Origin: an uncultured cyanobacterium
Lineage (GTDB): Bacteria; Cyanobacteriota; Cyanobacteriia; Cyanobacteriales; Geitlerinemataceae
Direction of reading: 5' to 3'
NCBI GenBank assembly: GCA_937121005.1
Contig: CAKZKB010000600.1
Location: 1-20,689, forward strand
DNA: 20,689 bases
A model generated the notes under the pieces. It ran no database searches and was not told the origin of the DNA. It saw nothing but the letters and a program-made list of their open reading frames with translations. Positions 14,386 through 20,689 of the stretch are shown here, piece after piece. The first letter of the stretch is position 1; every line of letters begins with the position of its first letter. The position numbers and the translations under genes are program-made.

Positions 14386-14763
14386 ATGAGCGATCGCACC
14401 TACGAAGAACGACTGCGCGATCGCCAAGCAAATATGGCGCGAGTGTTAACCCGCATTGTGGAAGCAGAATGGCGGCGCGTGTTTCGCGAGCTCGATTCTC
14501 TTGATGAAGATGCGGACGAAGCGCGAGTCAAGGCGGCGCAGTTAGTCGGACAATTCCAGATTTTAGATAAGCTAATGAAGGCCCTTTCTGAAGGAAGTTT
14601 GGGTTCCGATTACGAAATAGAAGCCTCTTGGCGCGAAAAAGTAGTGCAGCGCGTCATCGAAGGGTTCGAGTTAGATCTTCGCAACCCCACCCCCCCGCGT
14701 CGCTATCGCGGTTTGGCGCAACAAGTGGCTGAGGCCTGCGGTCTAGAAGTCATCGATCCTTGA
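14386..14763 (+). CDS. Conserved-looking 125-aa protein of unknown function
   Basis: A soluble, charged, mostly helical protein of 125 residues. The N-terminal two thirds are long helices with a heptad-like pattern ('MARVLTRIVEAEWRRVFREL'), so a coiled coil or oligomer is likely. The C-terminal part 'TPPRRYRGLAQQVAEACGLE' is proline- and arginine-rich. It starts 3 nt after the cupin stop and is probably translated from the same mRNA. No family was recognised. Its TGA stop lies inside the first copy of a 13-bp direct repeat. Confidence 0.7.
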   Translation: MSDRTYEERLRDRQANMARVLTRIVEAEWRRVFRELDSLDEDADEARVKAAQLVGQFQILDKLMKALSEGSLGSDYEIEASWREKVVQRVIEGFELDLRNPTPPRRYRGLAQQVAEACGLEVIDP

Positions 14764-14834
14764 CAGAAAAAAGGCAGCAGGTTACGGTTGTTGGGTTTCA
14801 TTCTTCAACCCAACCTACAATCTTGACAGAAAAA
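14759..14834. repeat. Palindromic element between 13-bp direct repeats
   Basis: CTTGACAGAAAAA occurs at 14759-14771 and 14822-14834. Between them, GTTGGGTT (14790-14797) and AACCCAAC (14807-14814) form an 8-bp stem with a 9-nt loop. This GTTGGGTT...AACCCAACCTAC hairpin is a dispersed cyanobacterial intergenic repeat. The direct repeats could be a target duplication from insertion or an unrelated doubling. As a hairpin it may also end the upstream operon. Confidence 0.65.
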
Positions 14835-14893
14835 GAACCGCGATCGCGCCGAAGTTAACCCAAATTTAACCGAAATTTATCCCCTACCCCCTA

Positions 14894-14921
14894 TTGACAG
14901 GATAAGGCAATCGCGTATAAT
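14894..14921 (+). promoter_or_regulatory. Perfect-consensus sigma70 promoter
   Basis: TTGACA (14894-14899), a 16-nt spacer and TATAAT (14916-14921). Initiation is expected near 14929. The transcript would run antisense through the whole 79-aa gene on the minus strand, then reach the CHAD gene at 15174 with a leader of about 245 nt. Confidence 0.65.
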
Positions 14922-14932
14922 ATAAAGTTTCC

Positions 14933-15172
14933 TCACTCAAACTTCCCGCGCCGTTGGCAAAACCAGCCGAACAGGTTGATGTCCCCGCGCATGGCTTCGA
15001 GTTCGCGCTGGTGTTGGCGAGCCGTCTGGCGATACCATTGACAGTAACGGCGGCGATCGTCGCGAAACTCCACCTCTCGGAAAAACTCCCGCGTGACATG
15101 GTGAATGGCAATTCGTTCGTCAGCAACGGGAGGCAAACTGGGTAAAATATAGCGTAAATTTTCAGGAATCAT
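14933..15172 (-). CDS. Small 79-aa protein, probably a conserved cyanobacterial gene
   Basis: A 79-residue frame on the minus strand from the ATG at 15170-15172. The protein 'MIPENLRYILPSLPPVADER', then 'IAIHHVTREFF' and 'YCQWYRQTARQHQRELEAM', ending 'GDINLFGWFCQRR', has the composition and helical pattern of a real protein. The plus-strand frame over the same DNA is less convincing. It looks like a small cyanobacterial hypothetical, though no family can be named. Its start codon is separated by a single base from the start codon of the divergent CHAD gene, so its promoter must lie inside that gene. No ribosome binding site is evident. A consensus promoter reads antisense through it. Confidence 0.55.
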   Translation of the reverse strand: MIPENLRYILPSLPPVADERIAIHHVTREFFREVEFRDDRRRYCQWYRQTARQHQRELEAMRGDINLFGWFCQRRGKFE

Positions 15173-15173
15173 A

Positions 15174-16157
15174 ATGACCGCCAAAACAACAACAAAATCA
15201 AAAACTAAAAAAACGAAATCAAAAAAAACGAAAGTAGCCAGCTTTGGAGAATGCGCCGATCGCGCTCTCAAAAAACACTTTCAAAAAGCCATCCAACACG
15301 AAGCAGGCGTGCGCGAAGATGCCGATCCCGAAGAACTTCACCAAATGCGCGTGGGAATGCGACGACTGCGATCGACCCTGCAAACCTTCCGATCCGCCGT
15401 CGCGATCCCGACAACCGCAAGCGAGAAGAAAATCGGCAAAATCGGTCGAGTTTTGGGTGCGGTACGGGATGCGGACGTAATGAGCATGGTACTTCAAGAA
15501 CGTTACGCTCCCGCACTAGACGGGAAAGAACGCAAAAGATTCGATCGCGTTCTGTCCGGCTTGCAAAAACAGCGCCACCGCGACTTTAGCAAAATGGAGC
15601 GCACCCTTAATAGTAGCCTCTACCACAACTTCAAACAGGAGTTTGAAACCTGGCTGGACGCACCGCAACACGGGCCGCCTGCCGCTCTCCCCATTTTAGA
15701 AGTGCTCCCGGATTTAATGCTACCCTTAGTGGGGAATTTGTTCTTGCATCCCGGTTGGTGGGTGGGAACCGACAGCGACAGCAGCGATCCCCAAGCGATC
15801 GGACAGTTTCTCGATCGTCACGAGAGCAGCCTCCACGATCTCCGCAAACAGATGAAGCGAGTGCGCTACCAGAGCGAATTCTTCGCCGACTACTACACTG
15901 AAATTGGCGACGCGATCGCCGCTTTCAAAGAAGTCCAAGAATGCCTGGGAGAACTCCAAGATCGAGCCGTTTTGCGCGATTTCCTTAACGATAGCCTCGA
16001 TAAAGACATCGAAGATTCGCTCCCCACTTTGGCGCAGTGCTTCCAACAAGAGCGCGTCGAACTGTGGGGAAAATGGGAACCCCTGCGCGATCGCTTTTTG
16101 GACTTGGACTTTCGCCGCCAACTGCGATCGGCAATTCTTAACCCCGTTGCCCCCTAG
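15174..16157 (+). CDS. CHAD-domain protein with a lysine-rich N-terminal tail
   Basis: A 327-residue protein. Residues 1-20 are a Lys/Thr/Ser tail with nine lysines, encoded by an A-rich run. The rest is a CHAD domain, an all-helical fold that binds inorganic polyphosphate. Both halves carry the conserved basic helix: 'LHQMRVGMRRLRSTLQTF' in the first and 'LHDLRKQMKRVRYQSEFF' in the second. 'VLGAVRDADVM' and 'ECLGELQDRAVLRDFL' are the other paired signature segments. CHAD proteins associate with polyphosphate granules; no polyphosphate kinase or CYTH phosphatase gene is adjacent here. AGGA at 15164-15167 stands 6 nt before the ATG. The lysine tail may add electrostatic binding to polyphosphate or nucleic acid; that is inference. 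Confidence 0.92.
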   Translation: MTAKTTTKSKTKKTKSKKTKVASFGECADRALKKHFQKAIQHEAGVREDADPEELHQMRVGMRRLRSTLQTFRSAVAIPTTASEKKIGKIGRVLGAVRDADVMSMVLQERYAPALDGKERKRFDRVLSGLQKQRHRDFSKMERTLNSSLYHNFKQEFETWLDAPQHGPPAALPILEVLPDLMLPLVGNLFLHPGWWVGTDSDSSDPQAIGQFLDRHESSLHDLRKQMKRVRYQSEFFADYYTEIGDAIAAFKEVQECLGELQDRAVLRDFLNDSLDKDIEDSLPTLAQCFQQERVELWGKWEPLRDRFLDLDFRRQLRSAILNPVAP

Positions 16158-16218
16158 ACGTTCGAGATTTGTCTGCTATGATGGAGTTACGATTGTTGCT
16201 GGTTTCTCCAGTTTGGAT

Positions 16219-16416
16219 ATGAACGTTCCCACTCGGTTCGGACAATCTATCTCGGAAGTCTTTTTTCAGGCGTGGTCGTCGGGTAAAATTACACCCCTCG
16301 ATCGCTACGGCTTAAAGTCCGCGCTACTCGAGGAAAAACTTCCCGACGACGAACGAGAAGCCATCGATCGCCTTCTACACGCAGTTCGTAGCGGTTGGCT
16401 GGCTCTCGAAAGTTAA
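16219..16416 (+). CDS. Small 65-aa conserved-looking protein
   Basis: A 65-residue helical protein from ATG 16219: 'MNVPTRFGQSISEVFFQAWS', then 'GKITPLDRYGLKSALLEE' and 'EREAIDRLLHAVRSGWL'. The regular amphipathic pattern and 'LDRYGLKSALL' look like a genuine small cyanobacterial protein, though its function is unknown. A possible promoter lies just upstream: TATGAT at 16177-16182 with the extended TG element, and TAGACG 16 nt before it. The gene ends 14 nt before the chosen folP start, and the longest folP frame would overlap it, so the two may be co-transcribed. Confidence 0.6.
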   Translation: MNVPTRFGQSISEVFFQAWSSGKITPLDRYGLKSALLEEKLPDDEREAIDRLLHAVRSGWLALES

Positions 16417-16430
16417 CATCGGTTTTGGTA

Positions 16431-17303
16431 TTGCGTCGTCAACCTCTTCCCTGTCTGCGCCTGCGCGATCGCACCTTTACTTGGGGCGATCGTACCTATA
16501 TCATGGGGATCCTCAACGTTACCCCCGATAGTTTCAGCGACGGGGGGGACCATTACGGCGTAGAATTTGCCGTCAATGGTGGCATTCGCTTGGCCGAAGC
16601 GGGAGCGGATATCATCGATATTGGTGGCCAGTCTACCCGACCGGGGGCCGAAACGATCGCGCTGAGTGAAGAACTCGATCGCGTCATTCCCGTTATCGAA
16701 ACCCTGCGATCGCGTCTGGATCTTCCAATTTCGATCGATACGACGCGCAGCGAAGTCGCCAAAGCCGCCTTAGCAGCAGGGGCCGATATTATTAACGATA
16801 TCTCCGGCGGGACGTTCGAGCCGGAAATTTTGGCGATCGCGGCCAAATTTAATGCGCCGATCGTCCTCATGCACCTGCGCGGAACCCCGCAAACCATGCA
16901 AAGCCTCACGGACTACGAAGACTTGATGGGGGAGATCGGCCAGTTTTTAGGCGATCGCCTTGCTGCGGCCGTCGATGCGGGTTGCGATGCTAATAAAATT
17001 ATTATCGATCCGGGCATCGGTTTTGCCAAAACCGGGCAACAAAACTTAACAATTTTGCGCGAGTTAGACAAACTGCGATCGCTGAACTGTCCGATTTTAG
17101 TTGGCCCCTCTCGCAAGAGTTTTATCGGCCGCATTTTACAACAAGACGATCCCAAACAGCGACTTTTTGGGACGGCGGCCGCTTGTACCGCCGCGATCGC
17201 TGCTTCTGCTGACATCATTCGAGTTCACGACGTAAGAGAAATGTCTGATGTTTGTCGGGTCGCAGATGCCATTTTTAGAGATTCCGAACTCAGGTTATCA
17301 TAG
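16431..17303 (+). CDS. folP: Dihydropteroate synthase
   Basis: Condenses 6-hydroxymethyl-7,8-dihydropterin pyrophosphate with p-aminobenzoate to dihydropteroate in folate synthesis; cytosolic TIM barrel. All signatures are present: 'MGILNVTPDSFSDGG', 'GADIIDIGGQSTRPG', 'PISIDTTRSEVAKAAL', 'GADIINDISGGTF', 'PIVLMHLRGTPQTMQ', 'KIIIDPGIGFAKTGQQN', 'PILVGPSRKSFIG' and the terminal 'IIRVHDVREM'. The start is uncertain: no ATG lies before the essential 'MGILNVTP'. TTG 16431 gives 290 residues and an N-terminus 'LRLRDRTFTWGDRTYIMG' like other cyanobacterial FolP. TTG 16395 would overlap the upstream gene by 22 bp. The STAND gene follows after 24 bp. Confidence 0.95.
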   Translation: MRRQPLPCLRLRDRTFTWGDRTYIMGILNVTPDSFSDGGDHYGVEFAVNGGIRLAEAGADIIDIGGQSTRPGAETIALSEELDRVIPVIETLRSRLDLPISIDTTRSEVAKAALAAGADIINDISGGTFEPEILAIAAKFNAPIVLMHLRGTPQTMQSLTDYEDLMGEIGQFLGDRLAAAVDAGCDANKIIIDPGIGFAKTGQQNLTILRELDKLRSLNCPILVGPSRKSFIGRILQQDDPKQRLFGTAAACTAAIAASADIIRVHDVREMSDVCRVADAIFRDSELRLS

Positions 17304-17327
17304 ATCTTAACTGCGATCGCGCCGGTT

Positions 17328-20300
17328 ATGAGCAATTTACATCGCCGAGTCAGGAATTTCGCCGGGTGGCTGACCTTTTCTACCGTCGTCACGGGGTTGT
17401 CTGTTGCGGAAGGAACCCTACTCGCGACTATTTTAAACGTTCTCGGCAATGTTTCCATGAGCCACACGGCCAGCGAGTTTGGCAAGGTGAACGTGGCCGA
17501 TCTGTTACCCGATCGCGGCGATCCGCTAGCCAACCACCATTTAACAAAGGCGGTGGGAGTGGCGATCGCGGCCATTATCGAAAAAGAAGGACGCGATCGC
17601 AGTTTACAACAAAAGTTGTCTCCGTTGGCAACAACAGCACGGGAAAACTGGGAGACGATCGCCCAACAGGTGACATCCCAAGATGAAGGCGATTTTACCA
17701 GTTTAGCAGAAGAGCGCCTGCTCGAATTTTTTAGCGTGGAAGCGATCGAGTTTGGCAAAGTGAAGGCGTTAGACGTGCCGACGTGGGCCGCATTTGTGGG
17801 AGAATTGCAGCGAGAAGCGAATGTAGAATTGTTGCCCGATACGGTTAACGAACTGGCAGAACGATTGTACCGCATTTTTCCCCAAGCGTTGCGGGAAGTG
17901 TTGAAACAAGGGGGAGAAGCCTATCGCGGTCTGATGCTGTCCGCGATCGGGGAAATGGCGAACCGATTGGAAGGTTTGCAGGCGCAGCAAGCCGAAGTTA
18001 AGGAGATTGTAGCACAGTTGCGAGCCGTCCAAGCGGGCGATCCGAAAATTCTCGATGAGTGTTTGCAAGCGGTGGAGTCGGGGTTAGATGAGGCGACGAT
18101 CGCCATTGTCCGCGAACTGCGGGAAATGGAAGAACGGATAAAACAGACGATCGGGGAGGAACATCAGGAGACAAGAACTGCGATCGTCCAAAGCAAAGAA
18201 GAAATTATTGCGGTAGTTCAGGAGATGAGCCAACCGCGAGAGGGACAAACCTCGACGATCGTCGGCGATACACCGCCCTCCTTCACCCATTTTATCGGGC
18301 GACAAACCGAGATGCAAACATTGACCGCATGGCTGCGAGATGAAAATGTGAAACTCTCGGTTATTGTCGGTTTGCCCGGTGTGGGAAAATCCACCATTGC
18401 AGCCAAACTTAGTCGCGAACTCGATGGCTTTGATGGTAAATATTGGGTTGATGTCAGCTTGCGTCCTAACTTTAGCAGTTTGGCGCGACAAGTGCTGCGA
18501 GAACTGGTGGGGATGTCCGTCGAGGTGGTGGAGCAAATCGACGAGTTGTATCTCAACTCTAAGCTAGTACAAGCCTTGTGCAACTGCCGCTATTTGCTGG
18601 TGTTCGACAACTTAGAAACCCTGTTACAGCCCGATGGCGGTTGGCGAGACAGCAGCTACCAACAGTTTTTTACTGCTTGGCTCGACCACTGTCAGCAGAG
18701 CGAGATTTTGGTGACGACGCAACAGATTCCGCAACTGCAAGAAACCGCTCCGCACCATCTCCCATTACGAGGTTTGCAGCCAGACGACGGAGCCGCATTG
18801 TTGCAGCGTTTGGGCGTTGGCGGTACGAAAGAGCAGTTAAAAGCGTTTTCGGCGCAAGCGGACAACCATCCCTTACTGCTCAAACTGGTGGCGGGTTTCC
18901 TCAATGCTGAAGTGGGCGACAATCCCCACATTAACGAACTGGAAACGATGGGGTTGATGGAGTTGTCGCAGTTGATGGCCGATCCGCGCATTCAAGGTCG
19001 CCATCGCAGCAGTACGGTGTATATGGTGGCGGTGTTGGATGCCAGTTTTAACCGCTTGCCCGAACGGTGGCAACAGTTGTTAGTGGAGTTGACCGTCTAT
19101 CGCAGCGAATTTAATGCGGAAATGGCAACGGCAATGATGTCGTCTCCCACCCCCTCGTTGCGTCCCTCTGGGGCACAACGCATGGAGGAGGCTCTGCCTC
19201 CAGAGTCGAGCTTACCACGAGGCGGGGCCTCGGTAGAGCAGGAATTGCGGTGGTTTGTAAAGCGGGGATTGCTGCAAGGGGAACGCAAAGATAGCGTTTG
19301 GTGGTTCGAGTTTCTGCCGTTTATTTTGGCGTATTTGCAAACCAAACAAGCGGATTTAAATGATGCCCACGAGAAAGCCATCTCTTACTATCACCAACAC
19401 TGCCAACCGCCGTCAACCTGGGAAACGGACGACGACGTGGGCGAGTATTTGGAGATATTTTATCACTGCTGTCAGTTGGGGGATTACGATCGGGCATTCG
19501 ATACGATTTACGATGGGAGTTACAGTCGCGATTGCGTTACCAACCTTTTAGATCGACGCGGTTACAACAGTTCTATCATCGAACTGTATCGAGAACTCAT
19601 CGCCGGTTGGAACCCAGAAACGGAAAAGCGAAACTGGCGATATACGGCTTCGCTAACCAGTTTGGGCTTAGCTTACAATGATTTAGGACAATACCAACAA
19701 GCCATTGAGTTTCACCATCCAGCTTTAGCAATTTTTCGCGAAATTGGCGATCGCAAAGGAGAAGCCAATTCCCTGATGAATTTGGGCTTAGCTTACAATG
19801 ATTTAGGACAATACCAACAAGCCATTGAGTTTCACCAATCAGCTTTAGCAATTTTTCGCGAAATCGGCAATCGCGCTGGAGAAGCCAATTCCCTGATGAA
19901 TTTGGGTTTAGTTTACAATGATTTAAGACAATACCAACAAGCCATTGAGTTTCATCATCCAGCTTTAGCAATTTTTCGCGAAATCGGCAATCGCGCTGGA
20001 GAAGCTAAGTCCCTAGGCAATTCAGGAATTGCTTACAATGCTTTGGGAGAACGCCAACAAGCCATTGAGTTTCACCAATCAGCTTTAGCAATTTTTCGCG
20101 AAATCGGCAATCGCGCTGGAGAAGCCAATTCCCTGATGAATTTGGGCTTAGCTTACCATGCTCTAGGACAATACCAACAAGCCATTGAGTTTCACCAATC
20201 AGCTTTAGCAATTTTTCGCGAAATCGGCGATCGTGGTGGAGAAGCTAAGTACCTAAATAATTTGGGCATGGTTTACAATGCTTTGGGAGAACGCCAACAA

Positions 20301-20417
20301 GCTATTGAGTTTTACCAACAGTCTTTAAAGATTGCCCGATATATTGGCAATCGTGATACCGAAGCCAGTTCCTTGATAAATTTGGGCAATACTTACCAAT
20401 ATTTGGGTCAATACTAA
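17328..20417 (+). CDS. NB-ARC-type STAND ATPase with TPR array, cut by a stop codon
   Basis: 1029 residues up to a TAA. Residues 14-43 are hydrophobic ('AEGTLLATILNVLGNV'), and 50-200 form an unrecognised helical domain. Residues 205-300 are charged helices, probably coiled coil. The NB-ARC-like ATPase spans about 318-600: Walker A 'GLPGVGKST' (348-356), Walker B 'RYLLVFDNLE' (421-430), sensor 'EILVTTQQ' without the usual Arg, and 'ADNHPLLLKLVAGFL' at the GxP site. Residues 610-635 are encoded by an inserted triple-hairpin repeat. A winged-helix-like part with 'EELRWFVKRGLL'-type sequence follows, then from about 779 six full 40-residue TPR units and part of a seventh. Such proteins act as ligand-triggered switches, often in immunity or programmed death. 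The stop is at a conserved Gln codon and TPR coding continues beyond. Confidence 0.88.
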   Translation: MSNLHRRVRNFAGWLTFSTVVTGLSVAEGTLLATILNVLGNVSMSHTASEFGKVNVADLLPDRGDPLANHHLTKAVGVAIAAIIEKEGRDRSLQQKLSPLATTARENWETIAQQVTSQDEGDFTSLAEERLLEFFSVEAIEFGKVKALDVPTWAAFVGELQREANVELLPDTVNELAERLYRIFPQALREVLKQGGEAYRGLMLSAIGEMANRLEGLQAQQAEVKEIVAQLRAVQAGDPKILDECLQAVESGLDEATIAIVRELREMEERIKQTIGEEHQETRTAIVQSKEEIIAVVQEMSQPREGQTSTIVGDTPPSFTHFIGRQTEMQTLTAWLRDENVKLSVIVGLPGVGKSTIAAKLSRELDGFDGKYWVDVSLRPNFSSLARQVLRELVGMSVEVVEQIDELYLNSKLVQALCNCRYLLVFDNLETLLQPDGGWRDSSYQQFFTAWLDHCQQSEILVTTQQIPQLQETAPHHLPLRGLQPDDGAALLQRLGVGGTKEQLKAFSAQADNHPLLLKLVAGFLNAEVGDNPHINELETMGLMELSQLMADPRIQGRHRSSTVYMVAVLDASFNRLPERWQQLLVELTVYRSEFNAEMATAMMSSPTPSLRPSGAQRMEEALPPESSLPRGGASVEQELRWFVKRGLLQGERKDSVWWFEFLPFILAYLQTKQADLNDAHEKAISYYHQHCQPPSTWETDDDVGEYLEIFYHCCQLGDYDRAFDTIYDGSYSRDCVTNLLDRRGYNSSIIELYRELIAGWNPETEKRNWRYTASLTSLGLAYNDLGQYQQAIEFHHPALAIFREIGDRKGEANSLMNLGLAYNDLGQYQQAIEFHQSALAIFREIGNRAGEANSLMNLGLVYNDLRQYQQAIEFHHPALAIFREIGNRAGEAKSLGNSGIAYNALGERQQAIEFHQSALAIFREIGNRAGEANSLMNLGLAYHALGQYQQAIEFHQSALAIFREIGDRGGEAKYLNNLGMVYNALGERQQAIEFYQQSLKIARYIGNRDTEASSLINLGNTYQYLGQY
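19156..19234. repeat. Triple-hairpin repeat element inserted in frame
   Basis: Three consecutive hairpins, each with a 3-nt loop: CGTTG...CAACG with inner CCC-TCT-GGG (19156-19180), GGAGGC-TCT-GCCTCC (19187-19201), and CGAGGC-GGG-GCCTCG (19218-19232), the last extended by TACC/GGTA. GGAGGC/GCCTCC hairpins of this kind are dispersed repeats in filamentous cyanobacteria. Here the element is read as 26 residues without breaking the frame. Confidence 0.75.
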
Positions 20418-20689
20418 GGCTCTATCAAGTTTTACCAAGAGTCTTTAGAGATCGATCGAGCAACCGGAAATCGCGGTGGAGAAGCTATTTCCCTGAGAAA
20501 TTTGGGCGCTGCTTATGATTCTTTAAGACAATACCAAAAGTCTATCGAGTGTCACCACCAATCTTTAGAAATTTGCCGTGAAATCGGCGATCGCGGTGGA
20601 GAAGCCATTTCCCTGGGGAATTTGGGCAATGCTTACGATTCTTTAGGACAATACCAACGGGCCATCGAGTTTCACCAACAGTCTTTAGA
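19662..20689 (+). repeat. 120-bp tandem repeat encoding 40-residue TPR units
   Basis: Eight full units start at 19662, 19782, 19902, 20022, 20142, 20262, 20382 and 20502; a ninth, from 20622, runs off the window. Consensus per unit: LG.AYN.LGQYQQAIEFHQ, then SALAIFREIGNR.GEA.SL.N. Units 1-5 are nearly identical in DNA. Units 3-4 and 5-6 share alternating features (GEAK then ALGERQ), pointing to two-unit duplication. The array is richer in A and T than the ATPase part. Confidence 0.95.
20418..20689 (+). pseudogene. TPR coding continuing after the stop, open to the window edge
   Basis: In the same frame as the STAND gene, directly after its TAA, the text continues 'GSIKFYQESLEIDR', then full units 'LGAAYDSLRQYQKSIECHHQ' and 'LGNAYDSLGQYQRAIEFHQQ'. 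No further stop or shift occurs before the window ends. It is the disconnected 3' part of the same gene, unless a start inside it is used or the stop is read through. Confidence 0.8.

Noticed and set aside
14954..15145. 63-codon plus-strand frame after the consensus promoter
   Set aside because: It begins at TTG without a ribosome binding site; the opposite-strand 79-aa frame is more protein-like. It cannot be excluded entirely.
15251..15589. Arginine-rich frames overlapping the CHAD gene
   Set aside because: Out-of-frame shadows of a gene with clear CHAD motifs.
17225..17875. 216-codon minus-strand frame across folP end and STAND start
   Set aside because: Antisense to two well-supported plus-strand genes, with no recognisable domain.
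19597..20211. Minus-strand frames across the TPR array
   Set aside because: They repeat with the same 120-bp period only because the plus-strand TPR units do.
19662..20689. CRISPR-like array
   Set aside because: The 120-bp periodicity is contiguous coding repeat with no spacers and a perfect TPR translation.

Overview
The window reads as chromosomal DNA of a cyanobacterium, probably a filamentous one. The octamer GCGATCGC (HIP1) recurs throughout, inside and between genes. Short heptamer tandem repeats typical of cyanobacterial intergenic DNA occur at three loci. The recognisable proteins (HemL, enolase, FolP, a DUF2301 membrane protein, an AAA_35 ATPase behind a vMAP-type HTH) resemble cyanobacterial families. 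Assignments come from reading motifs by eye; no database search was run.

Layout. 1-3.2 kb: a PD-(D/E)XK-like nuclease-fold protein, a convergent glycosyltransferase-like protein, and hemL (tetrapyrrole synthesis) read from a TTG start. A spacer with three tandem covarying palindromes leads to eno (enolase, 3197-4507). 4.5-5.5 kb: a RelE/ParE-type toxin overlapping its antitoxin by 4 bp, then a 370-bp stretch with a decayed reading frame, heptamer repeats, hairpins and a good sigma70-type promoter. 5.5-10.6 kb: a DUF2301 membrane protein, a convergent 573-aa uncharacterised protein, a CHASE3-type chemoreceptor and an eight-helix ZIP-like membrane protein. 10.8-13.8 kb: an HD-domain phosphohydrolase divergent from an HTH-TIR-AAA_35 conflict-type ATPase. 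13.9-16.4 kb: small conserved-looking proteins (cupin, 125 aa, 79 aa, 65 aa) and a CHAD-domain polyphosphate-binding protein. 16.4-17.3 kb: folP (folate synthesis). 17.3 kb to the end: a large STAND ATPase (NB-ARC type) with a TPR array.

The accessory interest lies in the two STAND-class ATPases. The first couples a TIR domain to an ATPase, as in prokaryotic NAD-consuming or signalling immune proteins. The second has an unfamiliar hydrophobic/helical N-terminus, an NB-ARC-like ATPase and nearly identical 40-residue TPR units. It carries two further changes: a triple-hairpin repeat inserted in frame, and a stop codon exactly where a conserved Gln codon (CAA to TAA) is expected, with TPR coding continuing in the same frame to the window edge. 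Both may be defence or regulated-death proteins, but function here is inference from architecture.

Other unexplained structure: three covarying palindromes before eno; a perfect-consensus promoter (TTGACA-16-TATAAT) firing antisense through a 79-aa gene towards the CHAD gene; a palindromic element between 13-bp direct repeats; and a six-tract G-quadruplex motif at the 3' end of the DUF2301 gene. No rRNA, tRNA, CRISPR array, transposase or phage gene was recognised.
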